Below, piece by piece: positions 52,007-61,042 of a stretch of DNA of 64,000 nucleotides. Origin of the DNA: Notospermus geniculatus (Eukaryota; Nemertea; Pilidiophora; Heteronemertea; Lineidae); the NCBI GenBank assembly GCA_002633025.1, contig NMRB01000365.1, positions 92,784 to 156,783 on the forward strand, in the 5' to 3' direction. The position numbers and the translations under genes are program-made. A model generated the notes under the pieces. The model made no database searches and was not told the origin of the DNA. It worked only from the letters and a program-made list of their open reading frames with translations. Positions within the stretch are counted from its first letter, which is position 1, and the number at the start of each line of letters is the position of its first letter.

Positions 52007-52125
52007 GGCTGGTATTCATAAAATTTTGCAAATGCTTTTCCTTAAGATTTGCACAGCAAGGTCCAATGTAAATGCACTACAAAACTTGAAGGAAAAGCAT
52101 TTGCTGGCTTTTATGAATATCAGCC
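52007..52125. mobile_element. MITE copy (GGCTG..ATTCATAAAA family), copy 3
   Basis: GGCTGGTATTCATAAAATTT at the left and TTTTATGAATATCAGCC at the right, with inner GCAAATGCTTTTCCTT and its inverse. It sits in the intron after B1. Confidence 0.8.
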
Positions 52126-52386
52126 AATGACAATCGCCAGGACAGTTTGCCGTAGGACGTCGTCCGAATTAAGGCCAGTCATACTTTTCGTTTTGTGCTT
52201 TGCTCTTGTCCGTTTCCTGCGAGAGTGCATGTTGGAAAAAGTAATTTTATTATTGGTACCGCACATAAACATAGGGAACGCCCAAGCGCAAAGTGCAAAT
52301 GGAGAAGTATGAATCTACCCTTATAGTTCGTAAGGGCTCGTGTCGCACTTCTTGTGCTCTTTGTAGTAGTTTGTCAATTATTTATA

Positions 52387-53513
52387 AAGGGGCTGGGCAG
52401 AAATGAAGGGTTGTTACAAGTTCGGCATAACTCTGAAACCACAGTTTCGATTTGCTTGAAACTTGCACAGATGATGCTTTGTACTGAATGATTAACAACT
52501 ATGATGACACAAAAACAAATGCATTACTCTTTCCTAATTAGGGAGACAATGCCTGATTTCAGAGGCCTAGAAAGACGAGAAATAGTCATTATTTCACCGC
52601 AGAATTTCACACAGGCCTATGTCACGTAAAATGCTAAGAAGGTTGTGTGATATGAGTCTGATGATTTTAATTGTTTTCTGCAAAAAATGTATTTTAGATT
52701 TTTGGTTCAAATGCCTTACCTCTGCAAGTTGAGCAAGCTTTTACAAAAGCCATTCAAACCAATATGAAAACTGACCACAGGCCTGGGAACCACTGATTCA
52801 CCCACAATGACTCAATCAAACTATACACTGAGAGTACATTTCACATGAATTACCTTCAATTAGAATGTTGTTAGGACGCATGACATGAGGGTCATTTGTC
52901 CAACCATTCAACTGTTGATTGCATGTGTGATGTCATGTCCCTTGGTTTCAGATCTATTGAATGTACTATTATGCCACGCTGTAATGCTTGCTAATACAAG
53001 CTGAAATACTTTAGACCAACAACATTCCAACCTGAGGTGATTCATGTGAAGTGTGCATTTTCTGCTGTCAGTGCACAGTTCCATTGGGTCATTTTGGATG
53101 ACATCACTGGTTCCCAGGCCTGTGGTCAGTTTCACTGGGTGAATGGCTTTGTAAAAGCTTGCTCAACTTGCAGTGTAGGGCATGTGAACCAGACGTCTAA
53201 AGTACCATTTTTTGTAGAAAATAATCAAAATAATTAACAGATATCGCACCTACTTGTTAGCATTTTATGTGACACAGGCCCATGTGAAATTCTGTGGTGA
53301 AAGAATGACTATTCCTCATCTTTCTAGGCCTCTGAAATCTGGCATTGTCTCCCTAATTTAATTAGCAAAGAGCAATGCAATTGTATTTATGTCATCATAA
53401 TTGTTAATCATTCAGTACCAAGCATAATCTGTGCAAGTTTCAAGTAAATCGAAACAGTAGTTTCAGAGTTATGCCGAACTTGTAACAACCCTTCATTTCT
53501 GCCCAGCCCCTTT
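52387..53513. mobile_element. Foldback element with about 490-bp arms ending at a splice acceptor
   Basis: The left end AAAGGGGCTGGGCAGAAATG (52387) is mirrored by CATTTCTGCCCAGCCCCTTT ending at 53513. The arms (to about 52876 and from about 53016) pair throughout with moderate divergence. The right terminus is directly followed by CAG and exon A2, so the pyrimidine tract of that acceptor is element DNA. Confidence 0.85.
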
Positions 53514-53516
53514 CAG

Positions 53517-54374
53517 AACGGAAGTGACTGCCTGGAAAAATATCGATGAGCTGGTATCCATGTCGGCTGATCTAAGCGACCACATCCAAAATGGCCGCGG
53601 GCACGATGCCATTGCTGTCGTCTGCATGATTCAGAGAGACGGGGAAGAATTCAAGATGGCCGTGAGCACTGTCATGGATCAACTTGATGTTGCTTCCATA
53701 CAGAAGAGAAGTGAATTAGATGCCACGCAGTCTAAGATACATGGAAATGTACCGGATAGGATTCGTGCGCTGGAAGAGGGCATTGATGTTTGCATGATGT
53801 TGATTACCCAACATGAGGGGGAAGTAGCTCGTTTATACCAGCAGCTTCGAAGGGCAAAATGGGAGTTGGAAGCTGCGAAAAGAATTCACTTTCTATTTAC
53901 CTACATGCTCGTCGAGTTGGAGGAAGAGACGGCCGAGCCAAACGAAAGAAAGAACGATGCTCGCCGGACAGAATGTAAAGCGATTATAGAGGGGAAGAAG
54001 GAAGCTCATCGGAAGCTGAAAGAGCAACAGGAAAGGCGCACGAAGATGAAACATTTGCTGGATGATTGTGAGAGAATGATATGTGACCTGCATGCAGAGA
54101 TTCGTAGTTTGAAATGGGCAGTGAGTTCCGTTACGAAGCTTTGCAACATCTTGCAGGATGTTCTAACGACGACAGACTTCGCGCTTGGAAGAGCCGGAAT
54201 GCTGAAGGAGATGCTCGACCAGTTCAGCAATACGCCAGAATTTTTAAGCAGCCGGGCCGTGGTGACCGCTCTCAGGAAACACACGGGAAGCTGGCGTGAG
54301 GTCAAAGAGACGTTGGACAAAAAGATGCCCCGTGGCATCCAGAATGCTCTCACTTTGAGCGGAGGACAAATCTG
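53517..54374 (+). CDS. Coiled-coil exon A2 (paralogue of A1)
   Basis: Acceptor TTTCAG|A at 53516 and donor CTG|GTAAGC at 54374; phase 2-2 as in A1. It encodes about 286 residues. It shares DHIQNGRG, QRDGEEFKMA, an HLLDD block and an ALGR-G-LK..LD.F block with A1. The central hydrophobic segment is reduced to a shorter HFLFTYMLVELEE stretch followed by a charged run, so any membrane role of A1 is probably weakened here. The frame is fully open. It probably arose by tandem duplication of an A-B exon pair. Confidence 0.7.
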
Positions 54375-54429
54375 GTAAGCATCGAACATGTGCATTGGTA
54401 AGCTGCCTGATACATGTATCAAGGTTCGG

Positions 54430-54560
54430 TGTTATTTCATCTTCAGGATGTCTATCATGTTTAGGCATTTTGCCTAATACCTATCGGCATTTTGCCCAAT
54501 CTTTACATTAGGTGATCTGCCTAAGAAACATTAGACAAAATGCCTAACATGATAGAATTT
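54430..54560. repeat. Inverted-repeat patch built on TTTTGCCTAA/TTAGGCA words
   Basis: TATCATGTTTAGGCATTTTG at 54452 is mirrored by CAAAATGCCTAACATGATA ending at 54555. Between them GGCATTTTGCC-type words repeat. This is probably the arms of another small foldback into which the repeat at 54567 was inserted. Confidence 0.6.
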
Positions 54561-54566
54561 CAAAGA

Positions 54567-54745
54567 GATCCAAAGAGAAGGCAAGCACAAAAATCGACAC
54601 ACAATATATGATAAATAAAAAGTCAATTTCCAGAATGTTTGCAAATTTTCGACCCCAGCCGGGGTCTTCTTCAGGCTGGAACTTTACAATCTGAAACTCT
54701 AGGAAAGACTCAAGTCTTTTCTAGAGTTTCAGATTGTATTGTAAA
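54567..54745 (-). repeat. Dispersed repeat, GACCCC..GGTCGAAAATTT family, copy 3
   Basis: It shares GATCCAAAGAGAAGGCAAGC and CGACACACAATATATGAT with 20061. It contains CGACCCCAGCCGGGGTC and a hairpin, TCTGAAACTCTAGGAAAGAC and inverse (54690-54735). Confidence 0.7.
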
Positions 54746-54749
54746 GTTG

Positions 54750-54940
54750 TACTGATGGACGCCTCGTTTAAACATGGGCCATTGAACCATCTTTTTTGAA
54801 GATGGGGATTTGGCCTAGTGGTTTAAGGCGTGCTGTCCCTTAGTGCTGGCGATTGATGCCTTATGCGAGGGTCCGTGGGTTCGATTCTGGTAGGAAGCAA
54901 TGTCTTTCACCTTAGAAACCCGATTTCTATTTCATAGAAT
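54750..54940 (+). mobile_element. tRNA-derived SINE (family S1), plus-strand copy
   Basis: A box TGGCCTAGTGG at about 54812-54822 and B box GGTTCGATTCT at about 54879-54889, followed by GGTAGGAAGCAATGTCTTTC and an ACCCGATTTCTATTTC tail. It lies in the intron between A2 and B2. Confidence 0.85.
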
Positions 54941-55066
54941 TTCTGGGGATGAGATAATGCCTAACCTATATTAGACAGCTTGCCTATGCAAAGGCTTTCA
55001 GTGAGCGAGTTTTCCTTGACCTGATACTCGACAAGGCATTTGTCTTGTTTTCTGTTTATCGTTCAG

Positions 55067-55528
55067 CTTGTCAGCAGTCCCACTCGAAATTGATATCTTA
55101 TATAAGACGTTACGCGACCTGTTGACACAGTTACGAGGGGAGATCACGTCAAATAAGGCCACAGATGCAATGCAAACACTTGAAATGATCCGCAGAGAAA
55201 GCGATGGTATCCAGCAGGAGGCCAAAGAACGAAGTTACGTTGCGACGGTAGAAAGCCTTGGGGCGATGGTGAACAGCCTGTCGTCCAGGAGATGGTTGAC
55301 GTATAGGCAGATATCTATTGAAAAAAAGGCGAGATCACTCGGTGCCGGATGCTCCGACGCTGGGATGACGGAACTGAGAGAAGAATATGAACAGCTGCCT
55401 GGGCGATATGAAGAGCTAGCTAGCTCGATTCGAGCGGAGAGAGAGAGGTGCTTGCAAAACGCATTCGGTCCCGTTCGAGAAGTCTGGCTGGAGATCCGGG
55501 GTTTAGTGGCCAGAGCACAACCAGACAG
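55067..55528 (+). CDS. Coiled-coil exon B2 (paralogue of B1)
   Basis: Acceptor GTTCAG|C at 55066 and donor CAG|GTACGT at 55528; phase 2-2. It encodes about 154 residues beginning LSAVPLEIDILYKTLRDLLT, very close to B1 (LSAVSLDMDISYTKFRDLLT). It retains the DAMQTLEMI block and the EVWLEIRGLV end. The conserved heptads predict a helical bundle. Unlike the other exons, its donor gives no immediate stop when retained; the frame would continue about 30 codons into the intron. Confidence 0.72.
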
Positions 55529-55720
55529 GTACGTAACGATATATCTCTTCAAAAATTCTTTAAAAATGTATAATATGTTACTTTACATTCGTGAGGCTGA
55601 ACACTTATCATCATGTTAAACTGGATCATGACACCATAAAAATCGCCAGCGCACTGAGCTCTTCGTCCGAACGTCAAGTCAAGGCTTTTCCTTGACCTGA
55701 TACTTCTGTTTATCGTTCAG

Positions 55721-55996
55721 CTTGTCAGCAGTCCCGCTCGAAATGGACATCTCCTATAAGACGTTATGCGACCTGTTGACACGGTTACGAGGGGAGATCA
55801 CGTCAAATAAGGCCACAGATGCAATGCAAACACTTGAAATGATCCGCAGAGAAAGCGATGGTATCCAGCAGGAGGCCAAAGAACGAAGTTACGTTGCGAC
55901 GGTAGAAAGCATTGGGGCGATGGTGAACAGCCTCTGTCCCGATCGAGAAGTCTGGCTGGAGATCCGGGATTTAGTGGCCAGAGCACAACCAGATAG
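55721..55996 (+). CDS. Coiled-coil exon B3 (internally deleted duplicate of B2)
   Basis: Acceptor GTTCAG|C at 55720 and donor TAG|GTACGT at 55996; phase 2-2. The first about 70 residues match B2 almost exactly. About 60 residues of the middle are then missing, and the last about 22 (VWLEIRDLVARAQPDR) match the B2 end. The deletion keeps the frame. Flanking intron DNA is also duplicated: the 3' sides of B2 and B3 share about 150 bp. This is a very recent tandem duplication. No terminal exon could be identified downstream. Confidence 0.65.
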
Positions 55997-56419
55997 GTAC
56001 GTAACGATATATTTCTTCAAAAATTCTTTAAAAATGGTCTAATATGTTACTTTACATTCGTGAGGCTGAACAATTATCATCATGTTAAACTGGATCATGA
56101 CACCATAAAAATCGCCAGCGCACTGAGCTCTTCGTCCGAACGTCCGGTCCACCACAAAGCCAATCGCTGCAAGTGTCGCAGCTACGTGTTCTTGACCCTA
56201 ACACTGATCTTTCCCCAGCCAATCAGAATAATCGTTGATGAGTAACAAGTGCTCAGGGGCCTGGTTCACCAACGTTACACCGACGCATAATGTTACACTA
56301 ACGCATACTGGTGTAACATTATACGCTGACCCATCCAACTCATAATGTTACAAATGACGCATAATGTTACACTTTTTCTAACGCATAACGTTACACTTCC
56401 TTGACGCATACTGTTACAC

Positions 56420-56761
56420 CTGGGCCCGCTTGCACCAAACTTAAGCGGCCCATACACGATCAATATTATTGCACAATATGAGGATCACAATGGGCAATAT
56501 TATTGCCAATCTTTCTTCTATCCATCATGCGAAAAGCACACGACCACCCATTTGGGCCCCATATTGTGCAATAATATTGTGCCGTGTATGGGCGGCTTTA
56601 AGTTCTTATCGTAAAATATGGAATTTGGGACAACCCCTAAGACATGTCGTAACTGGATAGGCAGCAACGTTAGGACGATGTCCTAAGACATCGATGGTGC
56701 AACCCATTTTTGTCCTTAACTTTAAGACAACACCTACTACCTTTGGTGCAACCGGGCCCAG
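56420..56761. mobile_element. MITE (CTGGGCCCG..TTGCACCAAA ends), nested
   Basis: CTGGGCCCGCTTGCACCAAA at the left, mirrored by TTTGGTGCAACCGGGCCCAG at the right with one mismatch. It contains the smaller element at 56445-56597. Confidence 0.75.
56445..56597. mobile_element. TTAA-flanked MITE, innermost of a three-level nest
   Basis: TTAA at 56441-56444 and 56598-56601. The ends CGGCCCATACACG and CGTGTATGGGCGGC are near-perfect inverses, followed by ATTATTGCACAATATG and its inverse. Confidence 0.75.
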
Positions 56762-56812
56762 ATCCTAACGCATAACGTTACACCGACTTAACGCATAATA
56801 TAATGTTTAATA

Positions 56813-57500
56813 CACCAATGTCAAATAAGCAATTCGGCGCTCCTGTCGGTATTGCAACAAGAGGCCCATGGGCGGTGACTCATCGCTGCAGTCTAAACGG
56901 TACAAATGAAGTGGACCTGGTCCGGTCCGAGTTCGGTTCACTTCAACTTGACCGACATGTTTGGCTGTGTAAACGCGGCTCATGATTCCGCGGCAGTCGA
57001 CGTTGATGTTGGTGTTTCTTGCGACCTCGTTTTAGTTTTTGATACTCAACTTTTGCAGACGGCAAGGCCTCCGTCGTCGCGCCAACCTAATAATTGAAAG
57101 GGCCCTCCAGGAACTAGACCAGAGAGATTAGCCCTACAACATATATTAGCTGCAACAGGGGTCTCCAACTCGAAAATAGTGTCCTGTACCGATATAACCA
57201 CGCGGATAATGATGTAAAGTATTTAATGACCCGGAGAATCTAATGCCCCCTGCTCCGCTCCATTTACGGATTAAGCGGCACCATTGAAATGAACTCCAGA
57301 GGGATCAAGACCCTTAATCGGGGACATCAGTGCAATAGGAGCTGTCAGTGAGTTGACCAATAGGTATCATTACGGCCAATTAAATGCATATAGCGGACCC
57401 ATTCATTCTTGATCGAGCACCAATCACGTGGATTTTCCTGTGTATTGGTCCGCTAGAACTTTGCTGCCATCTTTTGGCAATACGCGCGGCAGACTGCTCC
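56813..57500. other. Noncoding stretch
   Basis: No gene is recognised. Confidence 0.4.
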
Positions 57501-57510
57501 TATTCCACGG

Positions 57511-57896
57511 TAGCCTGGTTCCCTGGCCACCGTCTAGATGGCGCTGTGTAGACGGTGGCCAGGCAGTAACCGTTTGCTTTTCCCCTGAATTCCGGGGAAA
57601 GGGTATGGCCTCGGATTCATAGCGTCAATTAATCTGAGAATGAAAAGGACGAATTTGGGAATAATGATAGAGGAAAAATATGGATTTAGCTAATTCACAC
57701 GTGTTACACACAGCACTGGTAAAAAGAACGAACATTTATGAGTTTGAAGTATTTTTTTCTTGGTCGAATCGATTACACAGAATCTAGGCTGGCTTTGTCT
57801 CCTGGCCATGACGTCACTTCTCAATCAAATTCAACGGCTACTGCCTGGCCTCCGTCTACGCAGCGCCATCTCGACGGTGGCCAGGGAACCAGGCTA
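57511..57896. mobile_element. Inverted-repeat element with 9-bp target duplication
   Basis: Exact 9-bp duplication ATTCCACGG (57502-57510 and 57897-57905). The ends TAGCCTGGTTCCCTGGCC and inverse begin arms of about 60 bp with a few mismatches. The loop is about 260 bp and has no coding frame. It has the same duplication length as the foldbacks at 7094, 21404 and 50297, but different end sequence. Confidence 0.9.
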
Positions 57897-57975
57897 ATTC
57901 CACGGTCACGGACGTGACATGTTTTCAGTTATTCAGTGCTGTCTCTGCAAATTTTGGAACCACAGAAAGATGTAA

Positions 57976-58212
57976 TACCCTGCATCATGTCAGGCTCTTG
58001 TCCGTCTATGCCCCTGGTATGAATATTAGAGTTCGTTGTGATTCATAATAAATGCACTGTTTGCTGATTAGTTGCGTCACGGACGTGACATCGCACAGGA
58101 CTCGTCCGTGACGCAACTAATTTGCAAACAGTGCACTAATTATGAATCACAACGAACTTAATTCATACCAGGGGCATAGAAGGACACAAACCTGACATCA
58201 TGCAGGGGGTAT
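57976..58212. mobile_element. Hairpin MITE with about 110-bp arms
   Basis: TACCCTGCATCATGTCAGG, then ATGCCCCTGGTATGAAT and GTTGCGTCACGGACG, are all mirrored in order to 58212. The loop is only a few bases (near 58094), making an almost complete palindrome. Confidence 0.8.
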
Positions 58213-58832
58213 TTAACTCTTTGACGCCCAAGGCCGAAATAACTCGGTTTCAGTTAGGTGCCCGACACTACCGCATTCTTTTGCTCATAACTCAGTTATT
58301 ATTGGTCCGATTGAGCTGAAATTAGGTGCAAATGAAAGAGAATTATATTCCACATAAGTTGAGCCCTTTTTCGCGCGCCTTTGCCGAAAATATATATGAA
58401 TAGAGGTTCCGCCCCTCTCTTAACCGCGAATTTAGCGACATTTTTAAAAATCGAGCAAAACTACTTTCAAATTAGCTGTGTCACTGTGATTGAAGTTGTT
58501 GGAAAGGGCTTTTGCCGCACTATAGGCCTACATGTCCAGTTTGCACGCCACACTACCGAGAAACATTATTAGGGAATTTATTTGTATGTCAGTGGCCCTG
58601 TCGAATGGCAGTGCTGGCATTTTCAAAACGCGCCTGTGCAAGAACGCCACGTCGCAGGTGCTTCATTGAGGAATGACATATAACGAGCGTGGTCTTGTCT
58701 ATTCACTGTTTAAAAAATCCTTCGAAATGATGCACGGTTAAGGAGTAAGAGCAAAATTACTAGACCCATGTCGGACCCCCTGCAAAAAGACAGTTTTTTC
58801 CAATAATGGCCGGGTGTCAAAGAGTCAATAGT
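58213..58832. mobile_element. MITE (TTAACTCTTTGACGCCC ends)
   Basis: TTAACTCTTTGACGCCC at the left and GGGTGTCAAAGAGTCAA at the right are inverses with two mismatches. It is about 620 bp with no transposase frame. Confidence 0.6.
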
Positions 58833-59194
58833 CCTTTGGTGCCATGAGTTGCAGAGACCGCACTGAACAAGTAAAAATACATGTATCCTGAATTTTACCG
58901 TGGACTTGCCCATCAGGAAGACGAGGGCATTAGATTGTATTAGAAATTCAAATTTTCAAATTCAAATGTTTATTGATTCCTTGCATTTCATATTGGAAGA
59001 TATGTTAGTACAATAAACATACTGCTGTGCGATAGGAAGTGGCAGATATATTACTAAGAGTACTAGCCAGTGACGTCACGAAGTACCAAAGCAGACCTTA
59101 CGTTCTGGTTTTGCATGCCCGCTGCAACCGTCCGAGTCCGCCATTTTTTAGTGCGGCGTCGATGAGACATCGTCTCGAAAACGATTCCCTGGTC

Positions 59195-60140
59195 CGTGAT
59201 TATGACAAGCGGATTGTCCAGTTGTTCAAAAAACCTATATTTTTGCAACCTAGTTGTTGTCATAAAACTTATATTTTTACATATAACCTGTTTTTTGGCA
59301 AAAAACAAATTTTTTACACTAAAATATAGGTTTTTCAATCATAGTTCAAACTTAGTTTTTTGTTTATAAATGTTAGATTTTCGGCAAGAACTGGACAAAT
59401 GGCCAAGGAACCTATATTTATGCTTAAAAAAACTGGTTTTATAGAAAAAACTTAGTTTTTCTTCAATAAAACCAATATTTTTGCAGAAAATGGTGCAAAC
59501 GGCGCACAAAAACCTAGTTTTTATCAAGAAACTTACATTTTCTACCTCGTCCCCATGCACACGATTTCTTTGTCATATTGGGACGAGGATAGGAAACATC
59601 GGGCCAGTGGGTCATGATATATATGGTTGCACGCACAGCACTACTGGGGACGGGTATTTCGCAGCCTCATCCCGGCGAAATAATCTTGGTCAGTGGGGTC
59701 GAGGTTTAAAAAGGTAGGTTTTCATAAAAACTAGGTTTTTATCAAAAACCTACTTTTTATGGCATAAAACATGGTTTTTTGACTGGTAAACTTAGTTTTA
59801 TGGAATAACTGGACATTTCAGTGCGGAAACTTACATGTTTGTCGATAAAATAGGGGTTGTATGGTAAAAAACTACGTTTTTATTCATAGAATATAGTTGT
59901 TTTTTGACAAAAACTAAGTTTTTTTATAAAAACCTATATTTTATGATTGGAAAAACTAAGTTTTTTTCTATAAAACTTGGTTTTTGACGAAAACTACGTT
60001 TTTTAGGAGAAAAATTTAGTTTTTGTCAAAAAACATATATTTTATCCAAAAAACTAAGTTTTTTGAGCATATAATTAGGTTTTATTGCAAAAATATAGGT
60101 TTCTTTAATAACTGGACAATCCGATTGCCATACGTGATCG
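59195..60140. mobile_element. Foldback element whose arms are AACTTAGTTTTT/AAACCTATATTTT tandem units
   Basis: CGGATTGTCCAGTTGTTC and AAAAAACCTATATTTTTGCA at the left are mirrored by TGCAAAAATATAGGTTTCTT and TAACTGGACAATCCG at the right. Inside, dozens of units of about 20-25 bp alternate AAAACTTAGTTTTT with AAAACCTATATTTT at 59228-59545 and 59705-60110. A GC-richer core of about 160 bp separates the arms. Frames through it are Lys/Phe/Ile-rich artefacts of the repeat. Confidence 0.8.
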
Positions 60141-60462
60141 TCAGGCATGCGCCACCAGCAATAATGCCATGCGACAGATGTTCGATAAAAATTTATGTTC
60201 ATTAATCCAGGTTGTCGACGATTTCTCACCAACATATGTTTATTCTATCTCCAGAAAACAGTCGGTAAAAGAAAATTATACCACCCAGAACTCGACACAG
60301 ATGCGATGTCGAATTGGCGTCGATCCCTGATCAGGAGGGCGCAGGGTTTACATTGACCACTGCATGAGTGCTTCAACTGCATCAATGTGAAATAGCTACC
60401 ATGATCATACGAATTTGGTATAGGCCCCTAGATTCAACTAAAGAAATGACTTTTGTATGGTT

Positions 60463-60722
60463 AGACTGGTTCCCGGTCCCAACACAGCTCAAGGATAAGG
60501 GACCGGTATTGCCTGATGTAACGACGCAGTTGAATGGCTAGCTCTTTTTGGTTTTGAATTTGTAACAACGCAGTTGATTGGTTAGCTACTTTGGGATGTG
60601 AGGTAAGTAAGCTATTTCTCAGTACTTCTGTGACGTCACAACCTGGCAGCTTTCTGCCAAGTATGGCCGCCCAATACCGGTCCCTTTCTCCGTGAGCTAT
60701 GTTGGGACAGGGTACCAGTCTA
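60463..60722. mobile_element. MITE (AGACTGGTTCCCGGTCCCAA ends)
   Basis: AGACTGGTTCCCGGTCCCAA at the left and TTGGGACAGGGTACCAGTCT at the right, then inner AAGGGACCGGTATTG and inverse. It contains two near-copies of ACGCAGTTGAATGGCTAGCT. It is related to text at 27545-27645. Confidence 0.75.
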
Positions 60723-61042
60723 TTGTGTGGTTTCCTCCACAGCCATAACCTCGATGCCTTTAACAGCATCCTGTCCCGTTTCGTCCGATAGCTAACAAAG
60801 AGAAACACTTCAGCAATTGCACCATCTGTCTGGTATATTATAATATCAGTATTTATATAGCCTATTTTACTCTTTATTGTACTCTAGCAAAAATAGATAA
60901 GCGCTTATCTCTTTTTGTCTCCAGGTAATAGGCATAGGCCTACAGCTGTAAACCTATGCTGTGCCGCCTGTGTTCAAATCACCCGCTGCATCGTGATAGT
61001 TGATTAATACCCCGCCTCCTTTATCGTTTATCAATAAAATCT
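60723..61042. other. Noncoding stretch
   Basis: No feature seen. Confidence 0.4.

Larger units (their letters stand above)
56262..56812. mobile_element. Outer repeat element with ACGCATAATGTTACAC units
   Basis: About seven units of (A)ACGCATAATGTTACAC, in both orientations, lie at 56270-56420 and again at 56765-56810. Two later elements sit between them. It resembles the oligomeric-arm foldbacks, but the edges are not sharp. Confidence 0.55.

Noticed and set aside
54811-54890. A tRNA gene
   Set aside because: A and B boxes are present, but a cloverleaf could not be drawn and the unit recurs with a common tail, so it is a tRNA-derived SINE.
56270-56420. A CRISPR-like array of ACGCATAATGTTACAC repeats
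   Set aside because: Spacing and orientation are irregular, spacers are not unique and the genome is metazoan.
59228-60110. Several Phe/Lys/Ile-rich ORFs on both strands
   Set aside because: They follow the AACTTAGTTTTT and AACCTATATTTT repeat units and have no protein character.
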